Shown: positions 1 through 14,100 of the stretch, one piece after another | Numbering within the stretch: the stretch's first letter is position 1 | Layout of the letters: every line of letters begins with the position of its first letter | Assembly: GCF_027744825.2 (NCBI RefSeq) | Contig: NC_071334.1 | Location: 26,613,937-26,677,936, forward strand | Direction: 5' to 3' | DNA length: 64,000 bases | Source: Synchiropus splendidus | Lineage: Eukaryota > Chordata > Actinopteri > Syngnathiformes > Callionymidae | Made by a program: the position numbers and the translations under genes | The notes under the pieces: model-generated | Database searches by the model: none | What the model was told of the DNA's origin: nothing | What the model saw: the letters and a program-made list of their open reading frames with translations, nothing else

Positions 1-787
1 AGGCAGCCTCCTGCCAAACTGAGGGAAACCTGAACATATGGCTCATCATCATAAGACAAACAACCTGAGTGTGTGGCTCAGTGTGTTCATGTTACATTCA
101 TTTCTGTGTCGTTCTGTTGTGTGTTGGAGAGAAAGTATGTGCTTCTGGTGTTCACGCTTGCCTTGCATGTGTTGGGTGAAACTACACTGAACAAGTTTGT
201 GTGCATACTGTTTAAGTTATGTAACGTATGTCGGTATGATATGTGTGTGTGTTACTGTACGTCAAGTTTAGCCATTGCCAGTTTGTGCCCTTAAGAATCA
301 TTTTTCAGTGTATTTAATATGGACCACTGGCATCCAAGAACGTTTCCTAATGTCACCTTGCTGTAAAATTCGAATGAGAATATATTTATTGATCAACATT
401 GTCCATGATTTTGACATCAGTCATCATAAAATCCATGCAATATTGTCATCCTCATCTGCAAACTGTATAAAATATTTTGTGTAGTCTATCGCATATTCCC
501 AACGCAGGCAACAACAGTGGGATCACGTTGTCCCACACAGGCGCACACACAGACACGCACTGGCTCCTCTGTCTATCCACTAAATCTTATTCATTCTCTC
601 TTCTCATATTCTCTCATCATCCATCACTCACCCTCTGACCCCCCCTATCCTCGGTATCCCCATTGGGACCGACCCCCCAACACCCGCACCAACGCTCGCC
701 ATGTGCACGTATGCAGCATCACAACAAAAGAGAGCCTCCTAGACCGCTCCGGATGATTCACCCATCTCCTCATGACATTGTCTCTAC
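1..787. other. intron/flank left of the ank3 exon, no gene seen
   Basis: On the minus strand this is the start of the intron that follows the ank3 first exon at 788-901. I see no common ank3 exon 2 here (it would begin with an S-D-A-N-A-S-Y reading) and no other exon. The stretch is AT-rich, with pyrimidine-rich segments around 580-660. Confidence 0.6.
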
Positions 788-901
788 CTTTTTCTTTACT
801 TCACGTGAACGCTTCCTCGCCTTCTTCTTCTTCTCCTCCTCTTCAGCAGCATTAAGGTTCTCGTCAGCCTTTTTCTTGAGTTGTGAGGCAGCGTGCGCCA
901 T
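788..901 (-). CDS. ank3: ank3 alternative first coding exon (MAHAASQ type)
   Basis: This is a first coding exon of ankyrin-G, the adaptor that ties ion channels and adhesion molecules to spectrin at axon initial segments and nodes of Ranvier. The minus strand reads 38 codons starting MAHAASQLKK, followed by a run of E and K and ending KRSREVKKK. It then meets a donor, AAAAAG|GTAGAG. The opening MAHAASQLKK and the basic KRSR-KKK ending match the N-terminus I know from the long vertebrate ANK3 isoform; the middle differs by several residues. The exon ends in phase 0. The ankyrin repeats would start in the next exon, beyond the left edge. Upstream on this strand (902-1560) lies purine/pyrimidine-rich sequence suitable for a 5' leader. 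Identity is from recalled similarity, not from a search. Confidence 0.93.
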
Positions 902-1380
902 GCTGCCCCCGCTCTAATTAATCCTCACAGGTGGGAATTGAAGGCTCTTCTTTCCACACACTAGTTCTCCTCCTCTTATTGTTCCCGTTGTCAACAGAGC
1001 TCGCTGGTGTGACCGAGTCAGACAGTGTGAAGGGATTCTATGAAAACTGCCCTCCAGCTTTTGTTCCTCCTCTCTGTCAGCATGCAGACAGAAACATCAG
1101 CTCTGGATGGAAGCGAGACGCTCCTGTGGGTCACTACTGTAGGAACGAGACCATCACACCATTTATAAAAATATCCCCATTAGGCACTTCCATTGTCAGA
1201 GTTGTCCTCCTCAACACAACAGTCTTGGGTGGACCAGGAATGAAAGGGGCTCTTCTCCAGCCTCTACCCAGACATCACATCACTCTGCTGGGCTGAAGAA
1301 AACGGTCCCGTCCCCTGCTTCACTGGTTCCCGGCGCGTGCTGACTTCACCTGACCAACGAGCCATCCTTTAAGTCCACAA

Positions 1381-1545
1381 CGTCTTGCCGGGACATATGA
1401 ACAGGAGGGAAATGACAGGAAAGGAGAAGGAGAGAGAAGGAGAAGGAGGAGGAGGGAGAACTGGAGGTGGAGAAGGAGGAGGGGGAATGCCAGAGTAAGC
1501 GGGGGCAGCTGGGACACAGAGAGTGGGAGAGGGGGAGTCATCTCC
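1381..1545. repeat. polypurine GGAGAA-rich low-complexity tract
   Basis: The plus strand is an imperfect run of GGAGAA and GAGGAG units, densest at 1409-1500. It lies about 500-650 bp upstream of the minus-strand ank3 exon start, so it could belong to that promoter or leader. The leucine- and serine-rich reading on the minus strand is an artefact of the repeat. Confidence 0.75.
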
Positions 1546-4500
1546 ATGGATGACAACAGCTTAGTACCAGCCAGTTACGGCAAAAAGATAACACTTTGAA
1601 TGGTTTGAAGGCACACAAACATGCGCACATAAATCCTTGGCCACAAACCCCAACCTCTTTTGTGATCCACCTCTTTGGACACAACACTAGCTAGAGGGAG
1701 AAGTATGAAGGGGATCCAGCATACCATCTTTTACATGAGTCTCCACACTCTGCTGATGAAATTAGCGTATGCATCTTCCTAAATGACAGAGGCGGTCTTG
1801 TGTACATGTATAATTTAGAATATATTGAGATCCAGAGAGAGAGAGAAGAGTAACACCTAGAAGGGATTCCTGCCTGATTCCAACACAATTAGCTGCTTTC
1901 AAGGAAGAAAAGCCTCCAGGATTACAATAATGAGGAGCCAAAAAACATAATCCTGCTGCCTGAGGCCATAAAACCCGACACTACAGAGATGATTAAACTA
2001 TTTGGAATATTCTCAGAAAACCCTCAGATATTGAAATGGTAGGCAGCTGTGTATGTGCATGAATTATTTAGGTTTGCCTCCGCATGCCAGTGTGTGTGTG
2101 ATGGTGCTGCGAGCTCAGCGCCAGACTGCAGCCTCCGAATATTAACATGAGCAACGCTGTGACTCATGTGACAGCAATACACGTGGCTGATTGGTCGATC
2201 GGGTTTAAACAGAGATAGGCTGTTACGGAAGGCAGGTCTTTCTCACCATGCACAGTAACAGAGAGCACGATCACATGCATAGCACCATGCTATAGAAGTG
2301 ACAACCACTGCAGCTGCTTTAAAAAAAACATTTACTTTAAAAATATATATAATTTTCTGCTCACAAGCTTTCGTGCAAAATCAGTATATTGGATTTCACT
2401 TGTCATTCACTGTACTGATTTTTCTTCTCAAGTTTCTTTAAGGTCAAACAGATTGGTTGAGTGTTGTAAATACAACAAGTCAAGTGTGGCGGACGAGGAC
2501 AGTCAGGTAGTGGTGAGGCATACTGTCAGAATGTAAGCGGGATTCAAGGTGAGAGTAGAGACACATCAGGGCTTAGCTCCTCTTGCTTGCTATGGTGACT
2601 CTACATGGGCCTCCACGGTTGTTGTTGTGGTGAGAGGTGGAGGTATGAGCAGCAGAGAAGAGGAATATAGGTCAGAAGGAGAAAGCTGGTGATAGCTATG
2701 ATATATGGTTTAGGGAGTGTAGTTCTGACACAAAGATAACAAAGTTAGAATTGAGGATGCTCAGGATTTCATTGAGAGCGACTAGGAAGGACAACATTGA
2801 GTATATCAGAGGGACAGCTCTTGTAGAAGTTTGGAGACAAAGGGAGGGAGGCCAAACTCAGGTGGTTTGCATACATGGAGAGCAAAAACAGGGAACATAT
2901 TAGATGAAGAAAGGAAAGTTTCCAGGTAAAGAAGACAATGTGCTTCATGGATTAATGAGGACAAATAGAGGATAATGTGTGACAGAGAATGATCAAGATG
3001 TTCAACATGCATAAAAACAACTATAATCACCATCATCACCTAAATTTGACTTAAGATGCGACTGTCTTTAAATACAGTTATAGAGCTGGAATATCACAAG
3101 TGTATCCCGTACTTACAGTAGAACATGAATACAATCAGGCAGCAGAATATTTTCATCTAACGTGGTGCAAACGTCCAAGTCGCAGCTCTCTAATAAATCA
3201 CCAGTCAGAGAGCGACTTCGACTGGGATTTGGTGAATTAAGCCGCCATTATCGCTGCCTGTAAGAGGAGCTTATAAATTAAACGCACAAGGCCTTGAAGT
3301 CCAGGACTCAGATTAACAGCAGGTGATTCCTCTGAACACGGATCAAAAATGTCCAACAAAAGATGAGGTTCAGGAATCAGACTTGATATTCATTCAAGCC
3401 AACAAAGATAACTGAACATGGCTTTCACTGAAATCAAATGATGATCTTACCATGAGGGATACATTCACTGCATGACTCTTTTGCGATTACCTGTCAACCA
3501 TTTTGGGGATGGGAAATTCAATTTCAAGCAGCACTACATAAGTGAGGGACCATTGCAAAAAATGGAAATCACAAAACTCTGTCAAAAAAATATAATGATT
3601 TGTGATTTTATATAAGATAATAAGAAAACAGGGATTAAATAATTTTTCTTCATCTTAATTTTTCGGACGGATTTTATAATACGAATGAATATGAAAAAAT
3701 AGAAATCATGAATAGGAGAACTGAAACTTGACAGCGTCAGAAACCAAAACATACCCGCAGTGTGAGACTGACCTCGTGCGGGCAGGAAAAATATCGGCCG
3801 CGTTCATCCAGTCATCAAATCCAATTGTATGGATACACAATGCAATAGCAGCTAAGACCGGGAAAATGTTTTCATGTGCAAATTTGAAACAACCGTTCTA
3901 TTGTGTCTGTCTACCTCTAGTGGCTAAGCCGCGGTCACACAGCCCTTCGCCGCACGTCTCAGTCAACAGAGCAATAACGTGAAAATAACATTTAATTAAA
4001 CGACGACGTACGTCAGATCTTCAATACAGACAGAAACCATCCATGAGAAAGGTTCTGTGGTCATTTTTAAAAATGAGCTGACGTCTTGCTGTTTATTTTT
4101 TGGACACTTGGTGGCGGTATTACATCGAATAAAAGGGAAATAGAAATTCAGTGAATCAACAAAACTAACGTGTATGAGAGTGTAGGCTTAAAATATCATC
4201 ATAATAGAAAACGTAAATGAAGTTCTCGGAAGAAAAATATGGTTTCTATGAGATGCCCACTTTGATTACATGTTCATGATTTCGGATTTCTCCAGTGTTC
4301 CAGTCATAAAGCAGACATGAAACATCATGTGAGCTGTCAATCAACTCTGTCTGCGTGAAAACTCACAGGGTGACTCAGATGTGGCAAAATGAAACATTGC
4401 AAATTTTGTGCTATTCGCACCAGCTCGGCTACAAACAAACAGCCTGATCTGCCCTCAAAACCCTCCGACATGATTATTGTCAAAAAGCAACGGCATTTTA

Positions 4501-7500
4501 TTTTATTAAGACAGGAGACTGTACCAACACAAAACCAAACATCAATGTATTTATTTTCTGTATTCAGTTCTTCTTATTCATTTCTAAGAAGCAAAAGTAG
4601 TTCAATGAGTTGACAGATATGAAAACATCTTTCCAAACACACATTTTGATGTTCTTTACCTGATATAAATAGAGGATATATTTGGCGAGAGAATGACTGT
4701 TACGGAAAAAAGATTTCCAGTGAAAATATTTGAAATAATACTATAATAAATAATAGTAACAATGCTGTATTTTAGAATGTTACTTTACACCACAATGAGA
4801 GTGAGAAAACAGAAGTGTATGCGTCTCTTATATCTCCATAAATAGATGGAACCGTGAAGCTGCCCGGATCTCTCAGTACTTTTCCCTCACTCCCAAAACA
4901 CCTGACCGTGTCCTCCACAGTGACAAAGCATCACTCAGATACGGGAGGCCCTTCACTGTAAATAGCACCGATAAGAGCGCGAATAATGCAATAACTCTGC
5001 TGTGTTCCTGAGTGTCCAGAGAAGCTTGCAGGGACAGTCAGACCGATGAGATCATATTTAAAATAATGGAAAAGGGGGTGTGACCGCCTCATAAAAAAGA
5101 CAAATGTCCATTAACAGCAAATATGACTTTATGTGGTTACACAGCAACGGCACAGGCAGGAGGCTCTTAAGAGCTTTCTCAAATGTCCAAGTAGAGTTGT
5201 AATTCCATTTCCCTTTCTTGCGTTTTACCAGGATTCACCAGGAGGGGGCAGAGGGAAGCAAGTGCAGTTATCAGTTATCAGTAGACAACAGATAATCTAC
5301 ATTAATTCATTGATTTTCCAGAACATGAAGCTAAGTACTGCTTCAGTGCAGTAGTTTAAAAGATACGTCATTGTTGGCACAGCGGTGTTTGACAAAATGA
5401 AACTTAAAAATAAAATGGTGACTGTGAAATGAGTGAGTGGTTGTCTGTCTGCAGGCATCCCATAATATATCGGGGATCTGCCCAGGGTGTCAGCCGTCTC
5501 TCCCCTGTGACCCCATTGGGAGTGTGAGTGCAAGAAATTGAATGAAAGCATCAACAGATAACAGCCTGCTCCCATTATGGCCCCAGCATTGGCTTTCATT
5601 AGGAACGGTACTTCTCAGGTCATAAAGTATTTGCGATGGTAATGTATAAAACATGATCTCAACCCATCACAGTTATTCAGGACAACAGAAACATCAACAA
5701 GGCAGACTGCTGTAGACAGTAACTAAAGTCGACATCCCCTGCACTAGTGCACCAGATTGATGTTGAAGGGTGAAATGAGGACCACACTCATTCGAAAACA
5801 GTTTAATTCCATCCACTTGCCAACAAGGTACAGTCAATTAAATATTTTAGCGTGTTTTTTTTTTTAAATAAACAAATGAAATATAGCAGTCTAAACATCA
5901 GCAGTCTGACTGATGCCTGGTGGCCTATTTGTTTATTTCTGATCATGATTCCCTGGTTGTCTGTCTGTCTGTTTCAGGTCAAGTCCCGTCTCCTGCTGGC
6001 ACTCTGCCACCTGTCTCCACGGCAACAGAAAACATGAGCCACAAATAGAAGTGAGTCCCTTCGCAGTGCTTTCTGACATGCTTTCACATCCCTCCTTGTA
6101 GTTTCAAATTAAGTAGAAGTGTTTTAACTAACAAAAAAGAAAATCATTCATTTTTTTCATTCACATATCTTATCTTATTGTAAGATTATAGCACAACTTG
6201 TGAACATTGTACATGTGCTATGTGACCCAGTGTAATAACTGTAATTAATAACCACCCAGAGGATAGTTTCATTAAAAAAATGTGTAAAACAAAAAAATAC
6301 AAGAAAGCTTCAGACTCAATGAATGAACAATTTTGTCTGACTGAACGTCACATAATCACTAATCAAACCTTTTTATCATTTATTGGAACTACAATACTGG
6401 TTTCTCAGCCAGGAGAAATGTCGCAGGTGAGAAAAATGTCTGAAAAACATCAAGAATCAAAAGTATTGGCAACAAAAGCTGATCTCAGTGGGACTAACAA
6501 AATCGTATACGTGGAACATTTTCATTTTTTACTAAACACTGGACTATTACAATTTAAAGAGTGGAAATCGATCATATGTCAATAAGAGTCTCCATGTTCG
6601 CTTTGAGTTCAATCAAACCCCGCCCACGACCTCAACATCACTTCTGTCAGATCAATTTCTTACACATCTTTCCTTTAATTCAGGCTCATAATTCAGGACA
6701 GAATGAAGAATCACTCCAGGCTCAACAATACAAACTTCCAGAAGGATTGTGGGAAATTACTCTGGATATGAACGCCACATTACACTTTGATCTGGTCGTC
6801 TTCAGAGAGCGCCTGCAGATTCACCCGTCAGGCCGGTGGCGTGGGTGCGCCTTAAATGTGAACTCTAATCTCTGTGGAGCCATAATCCCCACCACCTCCC
6901 GACATTTGAGAGGTTAATTAGACATGAACTTTCCATTATAGACACTGATGCTCCACGTAATCCACGTTCGCACGCATGAGACCTGAACTTTCCATGCAAG
7001 AAGACGCATGCGCACACACACACAGGTTTGTCGCACCATCTTTCTGGGGTCCGCTGACTGCCATAATGCTTTCAGTAGCTTCTCATCCTTAACTTGACTA
7101 CCCGAGACAAGTGGCTAACCTTAAACCGTGCTCTAAACTGGTGATTCTTAATCATATGGTTGAGGCCCATGCTTGGGCCGGGGGCGCCCCCTTGAAGGCC
7201 GCTTAAAGTTTTTTTGTTTTACACCTCTGGGCCATGAGACACTTGCCACAAATGGTGGCAGTAGTGTGTCACTGAATCGACATGACGGCTGCAAATTAGG
7301 GATAATTACCAACTATGGAGAAGTTCTTAAAACAAAAAAATGTGATGGCGCCTCCAACAGTAAATACTGTTCATGAAAGCACCTTGGAGCGTTTTTTTAA
7401 ATTAAAATTAATTAGAAAATTTTATGGCAATACTTTCATTTACACTTTATCTTCTTCATAGTTTATTTAGAGAAAGAAAATATTTTATTTTATTTAGACG

Positions 7501-10500
7501 TTTTATTACATATACAAGTACATTATTCAGAATTTGATTCATGATGTACAGTTTTTCCAATTTTCTTAATAGTTTGCATCAAGTGTATTTTTTTTCTCTT
7601 TTTTCTGCAGTAAATTTGATGAACATGGCTTGCAACTGCTTCTGCTGCTTGGACTTTTCGATGACTAATATCTTGCAGCACTGATCACACCTGTTTCATG
7701 TCATTTCACTATGTTTTAGTTTGTTTACATGTGTGGTCATTGAACACAAATCAGTAATTCAGAAATCAGTGATCACAGTAATGAATCAGTTTTATTCCTT
7801 GAATGGGTCCCAGATGATTCACCTCCAAAAGAGTCAGAAAAAAGCATTAAACCCGGTTTTATTTTCACAATCTGAAGTATTCCCTTCTCAATGTCTCACT
7901 CTTTTCTTCACCGACTCGCCTCTTCTGACCTTACCTGATGGTATACCAGTCCTCACGCATCTTCTTTCACACCTTCTAATTCCCCCAGACACTGCATTTC
8001 CAGCTGCCACCAGCTCTCTTTTCCTGACATCTCTGCCCACCTCTGTTAAATTCCATCACCCCATGCTTCCCCCGATCCCATACTTTTTCTCCTGAGCCCC
8101 AACATTGCAGAGTGGTCTCAGCAGGCAGACTGGGTCTCTACCTTGGAAGAGGCTACGGAACAAACCCAGGACTTCCAGGATAAGAAATTTTGCATATACC
8201 ACTCGAAGAGCTGGAGGTGTTTTCTGAGGTGGACATCCGAATCTCTTTGCAAAGACTGCTGCTCCGTGACACAACCTACCTCTACATTTTGGCTCAAGCT
8301 CTGTGTAGATCCTGGCAGAAACTACAGTAGGTTTCTTTATTAATAAAAACACATCTTGCTCCAACAATTCCTCAACTTCTTTCCGAGCATGCTTTCAAGA
8401 AGTCAACGTGGTTGGTCAAAGGTTGAGGCCGGAGTGGTGACATGGGCGGGGCCACTCAAATGTACTGGCCAATGGCATAGACGGCCATATCAAATATGAA
8501 CCACCTGCGAACTGCAGTGAATTCATTTAACTCTGGAATGCATGAATTGTTTTACTTCATCTTTAACATGAATGCCCTGTCCTGATGGTACAGTAAATAC
8601 GTGATGATATTTTTCATCAATATTAGCGCTGTAAACGCTGGTGATACATTCTTGAAAACCAGAATCGAGAAAGGGGGTTTGGGTATTACCAATGCAGTCA
8701 GACGGTGGTCTGATTAAGGTAATGTGAGTGTAACCATGGCAATGGAAGCATGCCAAAGATGACGTAATGTGTTAAGAGTGAGCGTCCTCCACGTCTTCAT
8801 CTATGTCTGCGCAACAGTCTTGTTCTCTACTGCGCTGCTTCTCAGCGGCTCCTGTTAGCCCGGTGTTGGAGGAGGTCAGCTCGTCTAACAGTTCACCTCA
8901 AAATCATTTTAATTTTCAGATTGCTATCGTAGTTGTGTTGCAATCTATAGCTGACATTCTGCCAATTTTCCTCCCAAGCGGGACCCTTCAGTTGCTTACT
9001 CAGTGGCTCTCGCATTAAGCTAATTCAGTAATGTTCTCTCTTTGATGACAGTTTGGCACAAAGAAAAACCAGAGGAAGCTTTTTCCTCGCAGGAACATGA
9101 ATCAGCAGAGTGATTTATTGCATTAATACCTGCAGCACTGAATCTGCAAATTGAATACGCTCGGGGGCAGGTTTCTACGATACAAAATGCCATACATTAT
9201 TGACCAGTCCACACCTTAAGTCTAAATGATGTACGTTTCAGTGGCTTCAGTCAAAAGCAAACATCTATGGTGACATTGTTTTGATTGCACAATTTTATGG
9301 GGATTGTCCACAAGTCAGGTCTTTATTTTCTTGCACTACATTTATTTTATTTTATTTTTTTATTTTTTTTAATGTAGTGAAAGTTGTGATCATTTAAGCT
9401 TCTAGAACTACATGGCAGGAAATATGGACCTTTTTAGCCTACGTCTTAGCCTAAAAAAAGCTAAGCAGTGGTTAATCAACGATGTATGTACGTATATTCG
9501 CAAAAAGCAAATAACAAAAAAAAAAAAGTATGTACATGCTAAATAAAAAATGACGGTAAAATAGATCTCGCCATGTTTGTTTACGTCCGCCCAGAATCAT
9601 TTTCCGAGTGTCAGTGCACTGTACTAGCGAGATTAGCTTTGTAGTTCCATCTACTATACATTTCAGTAATATGACGCGAAAAATAAGACTCAAGTGACTG
9701 GTCGAATTTGGTCGAAAATCACGACTCTCACAACTCACAGGGATTGGTAGAAATTGTGTGATACTGATCACAACATCTCGATCAGATCTTTGTTTCACAC
9801 TTCAGAGTAGGATAAGGAGATGTTTCATCTTGCTAACACAGTAGATGAACATAACGCGGAAAAGCATATCAGAGACCTGTGAACATCTTGGATCCCCCAG
9901 CCATTTGATTATTATTGAATATACTATTTCATTTTTGCCTTTCAGCACCATGGCGGCATGTTTTTTTAAATGTTTTTTTAATGTTGATCTACTAACAAAA
10001 TTTAGAGACACTGCCTGCACTAATTGGCAGTGAAACAACATACATACAGCAACATAGCTATTTCAATGAGAAAAAGATTGAAGGAAAGGCAAGCACATAC
10101 AAACACACAAGACTTGCAAAAGCAGCTTCTGAAAGAAAACAGAAAATTAATCCAGTGTACATACAAAATATAAGTTTGTACTCGTAGTAGGTAATTTCAT
10201 CTTTAAATTGATTTTAAAAATGCTACCACATTTAATACTTTCTTAATTTGAATTCATCATGAAGATTTTAACGTGTAAAACATTAAAATCTTATTATCCC
10301 GACTCTATTTCCACACTTGGACTGAATATTTGGCAAAAACCTGGAGGAGCAGATGCACTGCATCAGGTAAAGAGCATATTTCTTCTAAAGTTGACTTAAC
10401 ATAAGCGAACGCCTGCAGCTCCTGCTCCCGCTCATCTGCTGACTAATGCTAACGTGGCAACAACATTTGGAAATGAACCCTGAAGTTCAGGCCAATAATC

Positions 10501-10854
10501 AGTTGGCAGCGCATCCGTGCTTCTCTAAATCCTCTCACCTGATCGACTCCCGGACACGGAGTGACGTGATCGTACAGGATGAGAACAGACAAGGGCCGAG
10601 AGCGGATCTTCTAGCAGATCTCTGCCTGGTTGCTGCGACGTGACACAGAGCCAAGCGCAGCACTCGACTGCATCAGCAAAAACACAATATGTTGGTGAGA
10701 AGAACACGCAGTGGCAAGTCCACAGTCCAAACATCATCGAATCCATGAGAATGTTCATAAGGAAAACCCATACAAAGGAAGGCACAACTCTCTGCAGACA
10801 AGCTCGCCATGACATCTGATGTTCATTTAACAGCAACAACACCAGTACATGTTC
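1546..10854. other. ank3 intron-scale non-coding DNA
   Basis: I find no exon with convincing splice sites and coding character in this stretch. It is AT-rich, with many short homopolymer runs. Around 7137-7376 and 8100-8340 the sequence has the look of decayed dispersed repeats (for example the inverted GGGCC-GGGGGCGCCCCC motif near 7177), but I could not define their ends. On the gene model used here it is intron between alternative ank3 first exons. Confidence 0.6.
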
Positions 10855-11103
10855 AGCGTGGCATTGGGCCAGTTCTGCGTGAACCGTTGCAGTGAGATGC
10901 CGTGGGCAACTTGTCGGGATGTCTTCTGGATGCCGCTCTAGTGATTTGTCTCCTGGGAATGACCCAGGACATGCAGAAGCAATTTAATCTCACAGGTGGT
11001 ATTGGAATGCCTCAGGATTCCACCTGTATGGGAGGAGCAAGTGGGGATGGGATGAGGAAAGTTTGGGTCTCATAGAGGTGAAAAATGGATGGATGGATGG
11101 AGT
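10855..11103 (+). mobile_element. 3' tail of a 5'-truncated LINE (Rex1/L2-like)
   Basis: The stretch carries the order of motifs seen at the 3' end of a common teleost LINE family: a 'gaatgacccaggacatgcagaag' type block, then a 'ggaatgcctcaggattccacc' type block, then an ending in ATGG repeats (11086-11102). No reverse transcriptase reading frame survives upstream, so this is a short, 5'-truncated copy, as expected when target-primed reverse transcription stops early. The family name is from memory of the consensus and is approximate. Confidence 0.6.
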
Positions 11104-14100
11104 CGATGGTACTCTAGAAGCAGCAAAACTGCCTGTAGGCTACCCAACGTCTGGTGCCCACTCCCTTCTATCAGGGAGAGACTCTATCCCCCAGCATCCC
11201 ATATCCTGACAGCAGAGGAAGTAGTAGTTGGTACATGCATTAAAGGCATCTATCACCAAAGCAGAGGTTTAGAAAATGTGTCAATACTTTTACCCACCTT
11301 TACTTGTATGTATACAGATACAGATATCAGTGTAGCATTTTTATAGAGCACTCAAACATGACTCACATCAACAAGACCAACAGTCCATCATGTCACTCAT
11401 CATGATTCACGCTCTACCAGGAAGACAGCAGTGGAGGAGTGTGGAGTTACAAGGATCCCGAGCAGCCAGCGGAATTTTAGAACCAGCATCTCATCAATTT
11501 ACATTTCAATTTCACTTCCTCCTCCTGGGTCAACCTGGCACCAGCAGGAGAACCCAGGCCAGGTCCATGAATGGCTTGTAGTAATTGCTCTCATGTTTCC
11601 CTGTTAAATATCTGCGGGGGAGGGAGCCTGATCTTGATATGGGTTCTTGAACTTGGAATCCCTTCTCCCCCGTAACTTCATCTACGACTTATGTCATGAG
11701 AGACTCTGGCTAAAATCTGAAAAGTGGACTTGACATGTGGTCACAGTTGCACAGTACTTACAGTACAACTCTGAATCCTTCTAGGCGCTATCATTAAGAC
11801 CCTTCTTCAATTGAGCTACTTTGAGTCTCTGGATGAGTATGTTCCTAACCTATGCGGTCATAAAATATACTGAAGCTTGTTCATTCGCTTGTGGCACTGA
11901 CTCAGCGACTTCAGGGAGAATAGGAAGAACAATGCACCAGGAAGTGTAAGACTGCATTTCTGTCTACACTCTTGATTCTATGACGGCAGTGACATTGCGA
12001 ACAGACACCACTTAACAGTGAACTTAGAGCCAGTTTCTGGCAGAGAATTATTAATTACATCCCATAATATCCTTCCATCTTTAACAGCCATGTAAACAAA
12101 CATCAGTCACTTTACGATAATCTGATCAATTCTTAACATGATATCACGCCAGTATTCCTGCTGGAATGAAGATTAAATTAGAGAATAGGATAACAACAAG
12201 GAAGAATCAAACAGTACCATGTGATCAAATGTCAACCTTCTGACTCCCAAAACAACTGAATAATTCATGCCACACCACAGTTTTGGAGCTACTTCATGTA
12301 CATTGAAAGCACTGAAAGTATTGACATTGAAGAGGGTGTGGGTTGAAAATGATTGAACGTGGGCAGCCGCGTTACATAAGCCAGCGTCCATTTCTCCTCC
12401 GAAAAACAGCACAAATACGCAGCTGAGATGTCCAGATGGGATGTTGAAGTGGAGCCGAACACCAGAATAATCATTAGCTGAGGGGTTATTTTGGTTCATA
12501 TCGACAGTGTGCCATGCAATGTTCAGCTTCCAGAAATGAGTGCTGAAGTAATGAACCCTGTGAGAGCAGATTATCGAAGGAGAGACTGTTCACTTCAACA
12601 TTTGCTGAGGAGTATCTCATCACGCCAGTTGTCTACAGTTGAATAAAGGTTACATGGCTTGGACCAAGATACTTGAAGTCGTCTACTGTCTCCCCCCCAC
12701 GGGGGCCTGCTCATTTTCTTGGTCTGAGATTGACTTTCTCTGGATGCAGATAAACAAAATTTGGCCGAAGAGATCAACTGTCAGAGTCCACTCCTTATGT
12801 GTTACTAGATCCAATGAGCTTCAGACCTATTAAGCTTCAGTTACACAGCCGACATGGAAGATGCATACTGAGCATAGCAAGCGTCTGGTAACATCACAGT
12901 TGCTTTCCCTCCACTTCAGTGGCGAAACATTAAGTAAATATTCCATATTTTCAGAAGACCAGCAAAATTAGGATCCTTACAGTAGCTTAAGGTACTGGGT
13001 ACTCATTAGCAATTTGAGCATATTAGCAGATAGACAGTTAGCACATTTGCTATCAAGTCAATGTTCACGTACACTTCCCCTATTAACTGGGAAGTTGAAA
13101 GTGTTAGCAAACGGTGGACAAAGCACTGTAGCATTGGCGCTCTGTAATGGCAGCTCACTACAGCAGTTTAAGAAACATTATCACGTGGGCGATACACCAG
13201 ATTAGTTAGCTATGCATTCAGTAAATCACATTCAGCATTTATCTGTGTTGACTAGTGATTTGAATTGGTTGCCTCTGTTCCAAATGAAATAGCTCATTTT
13301 TGGCAATTATACGATGTATTGATGTATTTGGGCACAGCAATAATAATAAAAGAACATCAGTGGTTCAACAGTAAATAAGGACTCCAAATCTGTGTGAGGA
13401 ATTTATGTGTCGATATAAACTTGCAGTTGTCAAATACAGCAGTCTAAGAACATCAATTAATATTCCCACTCGGCTCACTAAAGACTCAAAGTACTAAAGA
13501 GTGAATACTCATCAGGAGCTTTTTCTACTGTTGTTGACAGATTAGCCAAAAAAGATGGGATTCTTCCACGACAGCTCTGAAGTGTCTTCCTCACTTCCTG
13601 CTTCTCCCGCTGGGTCTTGGTCGTCATAGCAACATCCATTAACACCCCTGCTAAGCTCCCCTGCTTTGTCGTCCTCCTCCATCCAAAAGCCCAAAACACA
13701 GAGCATATTCTCAATAATGCTTCATTATTATTGCTCCAAGTGGCTTCACCTGAACTAACGCTACCCAGACCAGACAGGCACATAGACATGATGTGGCCAC
13801 TACAATCGGGAAAAAAAATCTTGCATAGCTGGGATGAAGAATGTAATAATTTAACAGAAGAACATATGTTTATTTAAAGGAATTTAGTATGAAGTGGTCT
13901 AGGAGTGACCATTTTGCTTTGCCAGTAGTCGGTCAAACTCAATTTCTAGTCAGACCTGGACACCAGGGAAGCCCTTTGTCATCCAATCTGTACAACATGG
14001 ACAGAATTTATGTGATCCTGATAGCAGTGGTGGTCTCTACCTTTGTCTTGGGGTTCTGCTCATGACTGAGGAGAAGATGAAGAGATGAGAGGGACAGACG

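Noticed and set aside
931..1296. 121-codon plus-strand frame with a leucine-rich, signal-like start
   Set aside because: It begins with GTG, not ATG, lies upstream of the minus-strand ank3 exon and resembles no family. It is best read as chance.
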